A DNA stretch of 64,000 nucleotides from assembly GCF_038039215.1 (NCBI RefSeq), contig NZ_JBBPCL010000001.1, positions 3,348,001 through 3,412,000 on the forward strand. Reading direction: 5' to 3'. The position numbers and the translations under genes were made by a program. The notes under the pieces were generated by a model. The model saw nothing but the letters and a program-made list of their open reading frames with translations, did no database searches and was not told where the DNA came from. The DNA comes from Pseudonocardia sp. T1-2H. GTDB taxonomy: Bacteria; Actinomycetota; Actinomycetes; Mycobacteriales; Pseudonocardiaceae. How positions within the stretch are numbered: the first letter of the stretch is position 1; the number at the start of each line of letters is the position of its first letter. This document shows positions 53,424 through 64,000 of the stretch, piece after piece.

Positions 53424-54971
53424 TCACGCCTCGGTCGAGCAGCGGCCGCAGCGGATCGTGACCACGGGACCGGCCCTGGAGACGCTGACGTCGCCGCCGT
53501 AGCGTTCGCAGGTGCTGCGGGCCCGCTCCTCGTAGTGGCGGGCGAGGGCCCGGGCCGCCGCGCGCCGGCCGGGGGCCGTCCGCACCTCCAGCTGCAGCAG
53601 GCCGCTCGGGCAGAGCGTGGTCTCGACGCGGGCGTCCGGGTCGAGATCGCGGAGCTGCTTCTGGAGCTTGGCCGCGAGGCCGAGCCACGCGTCCCCGATG
53701 CCGTGGTGCGGGTCGGCGTTCACGTCCTCTCCGGCGTTCCGGGGCCCGCCAGCCTCGGTGCGGCCGGCAACCAGCATGGCGAGCGCGATCGCGGCCACCA
53801 CGGCGACCGCAATGCTGAAGGCGATCCCGGCAGGTCGCAGCCCCACGAGGCCGGCGGCGATGCCTTCGCCGATCACGGGCAGCGAGATGCCGGTGTAGAG
53901 GACCATGAAGAAGCTGGACGCGACGCCCGCGCGGCGCTCCGCGGGAGCCCGGCTGTTCACGGCCTCGAGGCCCGCGCGGAGGGTGAGCCCCTGCCCGACC
54001 CCGGCGACGACCGCCGAGGCGATCACGAGCGCCAGCGACGTCGCGGCCAGACCTGCGGCCAGCAGCCCCATCCCGATGACCAACGCCACGCACCCGGCCG
54101 CCAGCGCCCAGGGCCCGAGCCGCCGGGCGAGGCCGACCTGCCCGAGGGCCGAGGCGGCGAACAGGGTGAACACCACCGCACCCGAGAGGGCATGGCTGCC
54201 CTCGTGGAGAACATCGAGCAGGAAGGACGGAGCCACCGCGGTGAACAAGCCGAGCACGACGAATCCCGCGAAACCCGCGGTCGCCGCGCGGACGAACAAG
54301 GGCCGGACCTGCGGTGGAAGGTCGGGGCGGCTGATCCGCAGGCGGGGATGCGCGGGAACCTCCACCGTCTCCGGCAGCGCCCACACGGCGAGGACCGCCA
54401 GCAGTATCAGCCCCAGATCAACCAGGAAGGGCAGGCGCAGCGGCAGGGGCGCGAACTGGGCCAGCAACCCGGCCATCAGCGGCCCCAGGCCGAGCCCGCC
54501 CATGTTGGCGACGGCGGCCACCAGGGTGGCGCGCTGGTGCCGGCCCTCGCCGGCGAGGTCGACCAGCGTCGCCGTCGCCGTGCCGGTGAACAGCCCCGCC
54601 GCCAGGCCCGAGAGCACCCGGCCGACGAACAGCAGCGGCAGCCCCTGCGCGAGCAGGAACACCACCGCCGACAGCGCCGCGCACACCAGTCCGGCGAGCA
54701 GCACCCGCCGTCGCCCGAACTGGTCCGAGCTGCGGCCGAACAGCAGCAGCGCCGCCAGCACCCCCGCGGCGTAGACCGCGAAGACGACCGTGATCATCAG
54801 TGGCGGAAAGCCCAGCTTCTGCTGGTAGAGCACATACAGGGGCGCGGGCAGCGTGGTCCCCAGCATCGTCACCGAGAACGCCGCGGCCAACAGCCAGAAC
54901 GCCACCAGCCTCGGAGCGGCCGGATGCCGACGTGCGGCGGAGGTGATCGACCGGGTGCCGTCGAGACTCAT
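53424..54971 (-). CDS. MFS transporter with an extra C-terminal cytosolic domain
   Basis: 515 residues. Twelve helices fill about 20-400, with motif A GRSSDQFGRRRVLL. After the last helix, residues ~405-515 form an added soluble domain: DAWLGLAAKLQKQLRDLDPDARVE, CPSGLLQLEVRTAPG, ARHYEERARSTCERYGGDV and VTIRCGRCSTEA with a CxxC. MFS proteins normally end near 400-420. The tail might sense metal or redox state. The neighbouring Cys/His-rich gene makes the theme notable. Substrate unknown. Confidence 0.85.
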   Translation of the reverse strand: MSLDGTRSITSAARRHPAAPRLVAFWLLAAAFSVTMLGTTLPAPLYVLYQQKLGFPPLMITVVFAVYAAGVLAALLLFGRSSDQFGRRRVLLAGLVCAALSAVVFLLAQGLPLLFVGRVLSGLAAGLFTGTATATLVDLAGEGRHQRATLVAAVANMGGLGLGPLMAGLLAQFAPLPLRLPFLVDLGLILLAVLAVWALPETVEVPAHPRLRISRPDLPPQVRPLFVRAATAGFAGFVVLGLFTAVAPSFLLDVLHEGSHALSGAVVFTLFAASALGQVGLARRLGPWALAAGCVALVIGMGLLAAGLAATSLALVIASAVVAGVGQGLTLRAGLEAVNSRAPAERRAGVASSFFMVLYTGISLPVIGEGIAAGLVGLRPAGIAFSIAVAVVAAIALAMLVAGRTEAGGPRNAGEDVNADPHHGIGDAWLGLAAKLQKQLRDLDPDARVETTLCPSGLLQLEVRTAPGRRAAARALARHYEERARSTCERYGGDVSVSRAGPVVTIRCGRCSTEA

Positions 54972-55266
54972 CGGCGACGTCGATCGGACCGCACCACGGG
55001 CTGGTCCACGACCCGCCGAGCAGGCTCGAGAACGCGAGCAGAGCCACGAAGCGAGTAGGCACGGGGATCCGAAGTCACCGCGTTCACCTCCACGGGAAAG
55101 GAGTTATGAGGCTGCACCGGCCGAAGGACGTTCGAACGGCTTTTCGGCCGGGTCGTCACCAGCCTGACAACGGCAGCACCGCGCGTCGTCCAGGCCAGCC
55201 GGAAAACCGGGATACCGACCAACCGGTAGGGCCGCCGGCATTCCGCTGCGGGAGTAACCTGTCGCC

Positions 55267-57259
55267 GTGGCCGCTCGGGAGCGTGGCTATCGGCTCCCGC
55301 TCGGCGCCGAGATCGTCCTGGCGTTCGCGACCGGCGCTGGAACCTTCGCCCTGGCAGCCGTGGCTCTCAAGGACGTCGGACCAGGGGTCGTCGTCGCGTT
55401 CCTGGGCGTTGTCCACCTCTTCGCGGTGATCGCGATCGCCCGATTCGCGAGCATCGCGTACGCGGTCCCGATGGGGATGGCGGGCTTGCTCGCCTACGAC
55501 TGGTTCTACCTCCCCCCGACGCACCCGCTGGCGTTCCCGGACTTCGTCAACCTGATCGCCCTCGTCGTCTACCTGGGCGTAGCGGTCCTCCTGGGCGAGC
55601 TGGCGGCGCACGCAACCCGCCGCGCGGAGGCCGCCGAGCGTGCACGCGGAGAGATCGCCGACGCGCAAGCGGCACTTCGCCGGGTGGCGACCCTCGTCGC
55701 CCGGGGCGCACCCGCGCATGAGCTCTTCGCCGCGGTGGCGGCGGAGGCCGGCATCCTGCTCGACGTGCACGGCATCCGCATCGCCCGCTACGAGAACGAG
55801 ACGCAGCTCGTGCACGTGGCCGAATGGAGCAGGCCCGGACACGACCCTCCCGCCTACGATCGCGCCGCGCTCGAGGGGACGAGCGTGTCTGCCGAAGTGC
55901 TCCGCACGGGACAGGCCGCCCGCATCGACGACTACGCGGACATCGCGGTCAGAGCGGCGTTCGCTCGAGGCGACGATCTGAAGTCGGTGGTAGGCGCTCC
56001 GATCGTCGTCGAAGGCCGCCGATGGGGCGTGATGATCGCCTGGTCCGGGAGCGGCCCGCTCCCGGACGACATGGGAGACCGGTTGACCGAGTTCGCCGAG
56101 CTCGTCGCGACGGCGATCTCGAACATCGACGCGCGGACGGAGATGGTCCGGCTCGCGGATGAGCAGGCTGCCCTGCGACGGGTGGCGACGCTGGTGGCGA
56201 AGGCGGTGCCGACCGCCGAGGTCTTCGAGGCCGTCACCCGGGAGGTCGGCTTGCAGTGCGACGCCGACCTCGCTCGCATGGAGCGCTTCGAGCCGGATCG
56301 CACGGTCACCGCGATCGCCGCCTGGAGCCGGGTCGGTGATGCCCGGCTGGCTGTAGGCAGGCGCTTCGCCCTCGAGGGGGAGAGCATCGCCGCCCAGGTG
56401 CTCGCGACCGGCCGGCCGGCCCGTGTGGACACCTTCGTGGGCGCATCGGGGCCGATCGCACGCGAGGCTCAGGCGCTGGGCATCCGCGCCTCGATCGGCT
56501 GTCCGATCGTCGTCGGCCGACGGACGTGGGGATCGATCGCGGCGTCGACGAGGCGTGAGGCGCCGTTCCCCCGAACACGGAGTCGCACATCGCGGACTTC
56601 ATGGAGCTCGTCGCCACCGCGGTCTCGAACGCCGAGGCGCGGGCCGAGTCGTCGCCTCGCGGGCCCGCCTGCTCACGGCCGGCGACGACGCCCGCCGACG
56701 CGTCGTGCGCGATCTGCATGACGGCGTGCAGCAGTGCCTCGTGCAGGCGATCATCACGCTCAAGGTCGTCGAGCATGCGCTCGAGGAGGGCGACAAGGCG
56801 GCCGAGGCGCTCGTCGGCGAGGCGATCGACCAGGCGGAGCAGGCCAACGCCGAGCTCCGCGAACTGGCGCACGGCATCCTTCCCGCCGTCCTGGCCCGAG
56901 GCGGCCTGGCGGCCGGGGTGAGGACACTGGTGTCGCGCCTGCGCGTACCCGTCGACGTGGACGTGCCCCGCGACCGGTTCCCTCCCGAGATCGAGGCCAG
57001 CGCCTACTTCGTCGTCGCCGAGGCGTTGACGAACGTCGCCAAGCACGCCGGCGCCCAGAGCGCGAAGGTCACCGCGCGGGTCGACGACAGCGTGCTGCGC
57101 GTGTACGTGCGCGACGACGGAGTCGGCGGCGCCCGCGCCGACGGGACCGGTCTGCTCGGGCTCAACGACCGCGTCGCGGCGCTGGGGGGCCGGCTGGAGA
57201 TCGACAGCCCGCCGGGCATCGGGACCCGGATCGCCGCCACGCTCCCGCTGGAGCGCTGA
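55267..57259 (+). CDS. Membrane GAF-domain histidine kinase, twice frameshifted
   Basis: 664 residues after correction. DUF4118-like four-helix N-terminus (about 15-115), the same DAQAALRRVATLVARG linker as the 29.3-kb kinase, two GAF domains (about 150-290 and 320-465), HisKA_3 (RRRVVRDLHDGVQQCLVQAI) and HATPase_c (NVAKHAG, DDGVGGARADGTGLLGL). The C-run 56568-56572 needs one more C to read EAPFPPNTESHIADFMELVAT, and one base is missing near 56649 to join ARAE to VASRARLL. GTG 55267. The response regulator gene 150 bp downstream is its cognate partner. Confidence 0.88.
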
Positions 57260-57408
57260 GGTGCACCCGGACCCCGCCCCAGCGGCGCACGTGCCCGTTC
57301 GACAGCCCGTTGATCGGCGCGTACTCCGGCAAGGGCGCTCACAGATAATCCCGGCCATGACGATGAACCGGGTCCATGTGGCCGGGCAGCAGCGGTAGCG
57401 TTCCGGCC

Positions 57409-58062
57409 ATGGCCGCAGTACGTGTGATTCTGGCCGAGGACGACGTCCTGCTCCGAGAGGGCCTGGCCAGCCTGCTCGAGCGCTCGGGCTTCCACGTTCT
57501 GGGACAGGTCGGCAACGGTTTGGAGCTCCTTGCGCTCGCCCGCAAGGAGGCGCCCGAGCTTGTCGTGGTCGACATCCGGATGCCGCCGACCCAGACGACC
57601 GAGGGGCTGGAGGCAGCTCGGGAGATCCGCAGGGAACTCCCCGAGACCGGCATCCTGGTCCTGTCGGCCCACGCCGACGTCGAGCACGCGATGGAGCTGC
57701 TGGCGGGCGGCCGGGGGATCGGCTATCTGCTCAAGAGCCGGGTCAACGACGTGGCGGAGTTCGTCGACACGCTCGAACGGATCGCGAAGGGGGGTTCGGT
57801 CGTGGATCCCGCGCTGGTGCAGGAGTTGGTGACCGCCCGCCGCCGCAACGACCCGCTTGCCGTGCTCAGCGCGCGGGAGCGCGACGTGCTGGCGCTGATG
57901 GCAGAGGGCCGGTCCAATGCCGGCCTCGCACGCCGGCTGTGGATCACCGAGGGAACCGTCGAGAAGCATGTCCGCAGCATCCTGTCGAAGCTGAGCCTCC
58001 CCGAGACCGACGACGATCACCGCCGTGTCCTCGCGGTGCTCACCTTCCTCGAGGCCCGCTGA
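57409..58062 (+). CDS. NarL/LuxR-family response regulator
   Basis: 217 residues. Receiver: Glu10-Asp11-Asp12, Asp55 (VVVDIRMPP), Lys109 (GYLLKSRV). LuxR HTH at about 150-210: LSARERDVLALMAEGRSNAGLARRLWITEGTVEKHVRSIL. Directly follows the GAF kinase, forming a DevS/DevR-like two-component system. ATG 57409. It may also serve the five-GAF kinase at 29.3 kb, whose HisKA_3 domain is of the same class. Confidence 0.95.
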   Translation: MAAVRVILAEDDVLLREGLASLLERSGFHVLGQVGNGLELLALARKEAPELVVVDIRMPPTQTTEGLEAAREIRRELPETGILVLSAHADVEHAMELLAGGRGIGYLLKSRVNDVAEFVDTLERIAKGGSVVDPALVQELVTARRRNDPLAVLSARERDVLALMAEGRSNAGLARRLWITEGTVEKHVRSILSKLSLPETDDDHRRVLAVLTFLEAR

Positions 58063-58130
58063 CCGGATCGAGAGAATCGTCGACGCCCGGCCCGGGCGGG
58101 TCGCGGATGGCGTCTGCGGACAGTGTGAAC

Positions 58131-58195
58131 ACCTGCCAGCGGGAGCCCGGGGGCTCCGGTCAGCACCAGGTCGTCTCGGGCGCTGGCGGTGATGT
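58131..58195 (-). repeat. Island repeat, copy D (reverse orientation)
   Basis: On the minus strand: ATCACCGCCAGCG, 23 bases, core GGAGCCCCCGGGCTCC (58142-58157), CGCTGGCAGGT (to 58131). By my count 52 of 65 positions match copy A without gaps. It lies upstream of the metal-transporter gene at 58267. Confidence 0.88.
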
Positions 58196-58266
58196 GCGCC
58201 AGGGGGATCACCGCGACGCTCTCAGACGCATCGTCCCCCCCCGCTACTTCGAAGAACGAGGCCCGA

Positions 58267-58806
58267 ATGACGAATCTGGATTCGGATCGAGTATCCGGGT
58301 CAGCCGATGCTCGCGACCGCAGGCACGTACGCGACGAGCAGTCGTTCCTGCTCCAGCGGGTACAGCCGGCGATGGCCGGCCTGATGGACGGCGCCCTGTC
58401 GACGCTCGCGCCGATCTTCGCGGTCGCACTCGCCACCCACCAGCCCCGATACGCCTTCTTCGCGGGTCTGGCGACCGCGATCGGCGCCGGGGTCAGTATG
58501 GCCTTCTCCGAGGGGCTCTCGGACACGGGCGACGTGACCGGGCGGGGCAGTCCGTACCTCCGCGGCTCGATCATCGGGGCCGGGACCTTCCTGGGCGGCA
58601 TCCTGCACACGCTGCCCTTCCTGATTCCGCAGTTCCGGGCGGCGCTGATCGTCGCGATCGTCGTGGTCACCCTCGAGCTCGTGGCCCTGGCGTGGATTCG
58701 CTGGCGCTTCTTCAACACCGGCTTCGTCCGGTCGTTCCTCTCCATCACTCTCGGGGGGGCGATCATCGCGGCGATCAGCGCGGCGCTCGGCGGCGCGGCC
58801 GGCTGA
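58267..58806 (+). CDS. MbfA/VIT-like membrane metal transporter
   Basis: 179 residues. VQPAMAGLMDGALSTLAPIFAVALAT, AGVSMAFSEGLSDTGDVTGRGSPYLRG and GGILHTLPFLIP match the VIT1/CCC1-type domain of MbfA, an iron/manganese exporter; the N-terminal erythrin (ferritin-like) domain of MbfA is absent. Five helices predicted. It probably exports or stores Fe2+/Mn2+, relevant next to catalase and heme genes. ATG 58267 is weakly preceded by ACGAGG. Confidence 0.85.
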   Translation: MTNLDSDRVSGSADARDRRHVRDEQSFLLQRVQPAMAGLMDGALSTLAPIFAVALATHQPRYAFFAGLATAIGAGVSMAFSEGLSDTGDVTGRGSPYLRGSIIGAGTFLGGILHTLPFLIPQFRAALIVAIVVVTLELVALAWIRWRFFNTGFVRSFLSITLGGAIIAAISAALGGAAG

Positions 58807-60003
<1,197 letters not shown>

Positions 60004-60266
60004 CCCGGGCCGCGGGCCTCTGATCCGACGTCCCGTCCACCCGCACCCGACCGGCCACGCCCGTCCGGCAGGCACCCGGGCCCCCGTCCCGGCCACACGC
60101 CGCGGATGACACATCCCGCCGGCTCTCACCAACCGGCAAGCACCGCCCCGAACTCGGCGTCGACAGCGTCGAGGCCGTCAGAAACGCGCGAGTTGAACGA
60201 GTTCCATCCGTTCACGTCGCGCTCAACCGGAACCTCGGTTCCACCGCAATTCGAGGAGACACAGCA

Positions 60267-61724
60267 GTGACGCAATCGAAGCCCACTCCGACCACGACCG
60301 ACGCCGGTATTCCGGTCGCCAGCGACGACCATTCGCTGACCGTCGGGCCCGACGGCCCCGTCGTGCTCAACGACTTCTACCTGATCGAGCAGATGGCCAA
60401 CTTCAACCGGGAGCGCGTCCCGGAGCGCCAGCCGCACGCCAAGGGCGGCGGCGCGTTCGGTCATTTCGAGGTGACGGGCGACGTCAGCGCGTACACCAGG
60501 GCCGCGGTGTTCCAGCCCGGCAGCAAGGTCGAGAACCTGATCCGGTTCTCGACCGTCGCCGGGGAGCGGGGCTCACCCGACACCTGGCGCGACCCCCGCG
60601 GGTTCGCGCTGCGGTTCTACACGCCCGAGGGCAACCTCGACATCGTCGGCAACAACACCCCGGTCTTCTTCATCCGCGACGGGCTGAAGTTCCAGCACTT
60701 CATCCGCTCGCAGAAGCGCCGGCTGGCCACCAACCTGCGCGACCACGACATGCAGTGGGACTTCTGGACGCTCTCCCCGGAGAGCGCGCACATGGTGACC
60801 TGGCTGATGGGTGACCGGGGCATCCCGAGGACCTGGCGGCACATGAACGGCTACAGCAGCCACACCTACAGCTGGATCAACGCCGCCGGCGAGATCTCCT
60901 GGGTGAAGTACCACTTCATCAGCGACCAGGGGGTCGACTTCCTGCCCCAGGCCGAGGCCGACGAGCTGGCCGGCAAGGACGGCGACTACCACCAGCGCGA
61001 TCTGTACAGCGCGATCGAGCGCGGGGACCACCCGAGCTGGACGCTGAAGGTGCAGATCATGCCGTTCGAGGAGGCCAAGACCTACCGGTTCAACCCCTTC
61101 GACCTGACCAAGGTGTGGCCGCACGCCGACTACCCGCTGCAGGAGGTCGGGAAGCTGACGCTGGATCGGAACGTCACCGATCACCACAGCGAGATCGAGC
61201 AGGCCGCGTTCGCGCCCAGCAACCAGGTGCCCGGCACCGGGCTGTCCCCGGACAAGATGCTGCTGGCCCGCGGGTTCTCCTACGCCGACGCGCACCGCGC
61301 CCGGATCGGGGTGAACTACAAGCAGATCCCGGTCAACGCGCCCAAGACCGAGGTGCACAACTACGCCAAGGACGGCGTGATGCGGGTGCAGAACGCCACC
61401 GAGCCGTTCTACGCGCCCAACTCCAAGGGCGGCCCGCAGGCCGACCCGAGCCGCGCCGCCGAGGTGCACTGGGAGGCCGACGGCGAGATGGTCCGCTCGG
61501 CCTACACGCTGCGCCCCGACGACGACGACTGGGGCCAGGCCGGCACGCTGGTCCGCGAGGTGTTCGACGACGCCGAGCGGGACCGGCTGGTCGGCAACAT
61601 CGTGGGCCACCTGCTCGACGGGGTGACCGAGCCGGTCCTGCAGCGCGCCTTCGAGTACTGGCACAACGTCGACAAGGACCTGGGCGACCGGGTCGAGAAG
61701 GGCGTCCGCACCGGACAGTCCTGA
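60267..61724 (+). CDS. katA: Monofunctional heme catalase (small-subunit clade)
   Basis: 485 residues. Active His57 ([14 protein letters not shown]), Asn130 ([12 protein letters not shown]), heme Tyr in [15 protein letters not shown]. The family text is [21 protein letters not shown] is a small variation. Dismutates H2O2 to water and oxygen. GTG 60267 follows GAGGAGA. No furA-type regulator precedes it. A strong terminator follows. Confidence 0.96.
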   Translation: MTQSKPTPTTTDAGIPVASDDHSLTVGPDGPVVLNDFYLIEQMANFNRERVPERQPHAKGGGAFGHFEVTGDVSAYTRAAVFQPGSKVENLIRFSTVAGERGSPDTWRDPRGFALRFYTPEGNLDIVGNNTPVFFIRDGLKFQHFIRSQKRRLATNLRDHDMQWDFWTLSPESAHMVTWLMGDRGIPRTWRHMNGYSSHTYSWINAAGEISWVKYHFISDQGVDFLPQAEADELAGKDGDYHQRDLYSAIERGDHPSWTLKVQIMPFEEAKTYRFNPFDLTKVWPHADYPLQEVGKLTLDRNVTDHHSEIEQAAFAPSNQVPGTGLSPDKMLLARGFSYADAHRARIGVNYKQIPVNAPKTEVHNYAKDGVMRVQNATEPFYAPNSKGGPQADPSRAAEVHWEADGEMVRSAYTLRPDDDDWGQAGTLVREVFDDAERDRLVGNIVGHLLDGVTEPVLQRAFEYWHNVDKDLGDRVEKGVRTGQS

Positions 61725-61746
61725 TCGGCGTCCCTCGCAACAGCAG

Positions 61747-61784
61747 GCGAGTGCCCGGCGCCCCGAGGGGTGCCGGGCACTCGC
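61747..61784 (+). terminator. Catalase terminator
   Basis: GCGAGTGCCCGGC pairs with GCCGGGCACTCGC (61772-61784), 13 perfect base pairs, plus CCCC/GGGG inside. It lies just after the katA stop. Confidence 0.9.
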
Positions 61785-61872
61785 TCGCGTACCCGCCGAT
61801 CGAGATCCCGCCACAGGTCCGAGCCGTAGCTCGAGCAACTGCACCGACAGCCGGAACACCAGGAGACACGGA

Positions 61873-62220
61873 GTGAGCGACATGAGCCGGCGCGATCGAG
61901 CGGCCTGCCGCACCGAGGAACCGGAACTGTTCTTCCCGATCGGCACCGGGCGGCGGGCACCCGACCAGCTCGCCGAGGCCAAGTCCGTCTGCCGCGGCTG
62001 CGTCATGGCCGGCGAGTGCCTGGCCTGGGCGGTGGGGACCGGCCAGAACTCCGGCGTGTGGGGCGGGATGACCGAGGACGAGCGACGCCGGCTCCGGCAG
62101 GGTGCGCTCCCGGGCACGGTGTCCGGCGGCGCTCGCGTGGACTTCCTGGTCAGGCGGCGAGCGCCTCGATCCGCGGGCGTGCGTTCGACCCCGACCCGGA
62201 CCGTGCCCTCGACCCGGTAG
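61873..62220 (+). CDS. WhiB-family iron-sulfur regulator
   Basis: 115 residues. Cluster ligands Cys12, Cys40, Cys43, Cys49 (CRGCVMAGEC) and the GVWGGM turn. Binds a 4Fe-4S cluster that senses O2/NO/redox and works with sigma factors. The C-terminal ~30 residues are Arg/Pro/Thr-rich and longer than typical. GTG 61873 has CGGAG. Lies 150 bp from katA on the same strand; it may control the redox genes here. Confidence 0.92.
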   Translation: MSDMSRRDRAACRTEEPELFFPIGTGRRAPDQLAEAKSVCRGCVMAGECLAWAVGTGQNSGVWGGMTEDERRRLRQGALPGTVSGGARVDFLVRRRAPRSAGVRSTPTRTVPSTR

Positions 62221-62295
62221 CTGTGCGCCCCCGGACGGCATTCGTCCACCGGGGCCGCCGGTGCACGTGACGAGGCCTGATCGACCAGGCCGCTG

Positions 62296-63297
62296 TCACC
62301 GGGGTGCGGATCCCACCTCGTCCTCGGCCCCGTGCGGCGTCCGGTCCATCAACTCGGCGGCGCCGTGCTGGAGCAACATGTGGGCCAGCCGGCGACCGAG
62401 CGCGGCGCCGTCGCCGACCACGCCGGTCAGCTGCCCGCGGACCACCGCGGAGCCGTCCGGGGCCGCGATGACGCCCGAGAGGCGCAGCGCCGGTGCGGCT
62501 CCGGGCTCGACGATCAACTCCGCCAATGCGCCGACCGGCGCGGTGCAGCCGGCGTCGAGCGCGGCCAGGAAGCCGCGTTCGGCGATCGTCACCACGCGGG
62601 TGGGTACGTGGTCGAGGGCCGTGAGCTGGGCCGCCGTCGCCGGGTCGTCCGTGCGGCACTCGACGGCCAGCACCCCCTGCGCCGGTGCCGGCATCAGCAT
62701 CGCCGGGTCGAGAGGCGTGGCGTCGGCATCGAGCAGTCCCAGCCTCGACAGCCCCGCCATCGCCAGGACGAGGGCGTCGACCTCGCCGTCGGCAAGCTTG
62801 CGGAGCCGGGTGTCGACGTTGCCGCGTATCGGCACGATCTCCGGTCGCAGTCCGAGGGCGCGGAGCTGAGCGGCCCGCCGGGGTGACCCGGTTCCGATCC
62901 GCACTCCGCGCGGCAGTGCGTCGAGGCTGGTCCCGCCCGGCCGGATCAGCGCGTCACGCGGGTCCTCGCGGACCGGGAACGCCGCCACCCGCACCCCCGG
63001 TACCGATGCTGTGGGCAGGTCCTTGCAGGAGTGCACGACCAGGTCGACGTCCCCGCGCAGCAACGCCTCGCGCAGAGCGGTGGTGAACACCCCGGTCGTG
63101 CCGAGCCGCTCGATCGGCGCGGTCGAGCCGTCCCCCGGCGTGCGGACCGTGACCAGGAAGACCGGCCGGCCGCACCGTTCACGCAGCTGCTCGGCGATCC
63201 GGCCGGACTGGGCCAGTGCGAGCGGACTGCCGCGGGTACCCAGCCGCAGCGGCCGCCGCTCCCAGGAGGCGGCGGGCCGCGCCAGGATCTCCGTCAC
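62296..63297 (-). CDS. hemC: Porphobilinogen deaminase (hydroxymethylbilane synthase)
   Basis: 333 residues. LGTRGSPLALAQ, VVHSCKDLPT (usual HSxKD, x is Cys here), IGTGSPRRAAQL, IRGNVDTRL and the dipyrromethane-cofactor Cys in DAGCTAPVGA. Makes hydroxymethylbilane for heme and cobamides. GTG 63297 overlaps the hemA stop. No hemD or hemB follows; the next gene is the convergent whiB, unlike the usual hemA-hemC-hemD-hemB order, so this may be a split or second set. Confidence 0.94.
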   Translation of the reverse strand: MTEILARPAASWERRPLRLGTRGSPLALAQSGRIAEQLRERCGRPVFLVTVRTPGDGSTAPIERLGTTGVFTTALREALLRGDVDLVVHSCKDLPTASVPGVRVAAFPVREDPRDALIRPGGTSLDALPRGVRIGTGSPRRAAQLRALGLRPEIVPIRGNVDTRLRKLADGEVDALVLAMAGLSRLGLLDADATPLDPAMLMPAPAQGVLAVECRTDDPATAAQLTALDHVPTRVVTIAERGFLAALDAGCTAPVGALAELIVEPGAAPALRLSGVIAAPDGSAVVRGQLTGVVGDGAALGRRLAHMLLQHGAAELMDRTPHGAEDEVGSAPR

Positions 63298-64000
63298 GCC
63301 TTGGCCTCGCTCACACTGTGGTCGAACAGCTGTCGCAGCGCCTCGAGATAGACCGACCCCTCCGGATCGGTGGACAGCTGCTTGGCCCGGACCGTCGGCC
63401 GGTGCAGGAACTGGCGGACGATGCGATAGACGGTCGCCGCCGTCTCGGCCCGTTGGTGGTCGCTCAGGCCGGGCAGCCGACTGTGCATCCGGAGCAGTTC
63501 GACCTCGGCGAGCTGTCTGACGTGGGAATGCATCGCCCCGATGAAGGGGGCCGCCGCCGCCTGACTCTGCCGCTCGACGTACGAGGCGACCTCAGCAGCG
63601 ACGATGGCGCGGACCCGGGGGATCTCGTCCGGCACCTCTCGCTCCGCCAGGTGCCGCCCGAGCGCGTCGATGTCGACGAGTGTGACACCGGATAGCCGCC
63701 CCACGGCCGGTTCGACGTCGGGCGGCATGCCCAGGTCGAGCACGAACAACGGGCGGCCCGCGGCCCGCTCCCGGCTCGCTCGCACCTGCTCGGCGAGCAC
63801 CACGGGTACCGCGCACCCGGTGGCGGTGACCAGGAGATCGGAGTCGGCGAGCACAGCGGGGACGTCGACGGCCCGTAGAGCCGTCGCGTGCACGGCCGCG
63901 GCAGCTCCTGCAGCTCCCGCCTCGCTGCGGCTGGCCACCGACAGCTCTCCTACGCCGCCCTCGCGCAGGAGCCGTGCCGCGAGCCGGCCCACGGCGCCGG
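63294..64000 (-). CDS. hemA: Glutamyl-tRNA reductase, C-terminal part, runs off the window
   Basis: About 235 C-terminal residues: the NADPH domain (GRLAARLLREGG, VASRSEAGA, VLADSDLLVTATGC, VLDLGMPPDVEP) and the dimerisation helix (EIPRVRAIVAAEVASYVERQ, HSHVRQLAEVELLRMHSRL). The catalytic N-terminal domain lies beyond 64000. First dedicated step of C5 heme synthesis. Coupled to hemC by GTGA. Confidence 0.9.
   Translation of the reverse strand, partial: GAVGRLAARLLREGGVGELSVASRSEAGAAGAAAAVHATALRAVDVPAVLADSDLLVTATGCAVPVVLAEQVRASRERAAGRPLFVLDLGMPPDVEPAVGRLSGVTLVDIDALGRHLAEREVPDEIPRVRAIVAAEVASYVERQSQAAAAPFIGAMHSHVRQLAEVELLRMHSRLPGLSDHQRAETAATVYRIVRQFLHRPTVRAKQLSTDPEGSVYLEALRQLFDHSVSEAKA

Noticed and set aside
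52260..55058. 932-codon plus-strand frame across PrsW and the MFS gene
   Set aside because: Antisense to two clear membrane protein genes; rich in Gln/His/Arg, an artefact of reversed Leu/Val/Ala codons.

Overview
The window is high-GC DNA from an actinomycete, most likely a member of the Pseudonocardiaceae. The gene order priA-metK-coaBC-rpoZ-gmk-mihF-pyrF-carB-carA-pyrC-pyrB-pyrR followed by bldD is the actinobacterial core arrangement. A BldD with an intact c-di-GMP signature, a WhiB protein, the actinobacterial integration host factor mihF and a stand-alone LigD-type polymerase fit the same group. The species cannot be read from the sequence.

Left part (1-26.1 kb), core and catabolic genes: the minus-strand block from pyrR (14.8 kb) down to priA (1 kb) is a nearly gapless chain with 4-base start/stop overlaps in the pyr/car section. 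It is headed by a PyrR-binding leader. Divergent from it is bldD, then a thioesterase/hydrolase pair, LigD-Pol, a Val/Ala/Pro-repeat membrane protein, and a plus-strand cluster (flavin monooxygenase, DUF3311 protein, sodium:solute symporter, amidase) that looks like an uptake-and-degradation unit. A tRNA-Pro(GGG) with a strong terminator closes this half.

Right part (26.4-62.3 kb), accessory stress island: downstream of the tRNA the DNA changes character, with short hypothetical ORFs, gene remnants and many membrane or redox genes. It holds a giant five-GAF histidine kinase, a second GAF kinase with its LuxR-type regulator, an orphan HisKA kinase and a lone receiver. It also holds two DedA proteins, a PAP2 phosphatase, a cyanophycinase-like secreted peptidase, a secreted phosphoesterase, two MFS exporters, a COG4280 membrane pair, glucose-6-phosphate dehydrogenase, FtsH, PrsW, an MbfA/VIT-like metal transporter, an aquaporin, catalase and WhiB. 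At the right edge are hemC and a partial hemA. Several genes between 35 and 41 kb are remnants with internal deletions. A family of about 65-bp nested inverted repeats recurs between genes at 46-58 kb.

Sequence quality: at least six genes carry single-base indels, several in G/C homopolymers, including the normally indispensable metK, gmk and pyrF. This points to consensus errors in the assembly rather than true gene loss, so other frameshifts here should be read with caution.
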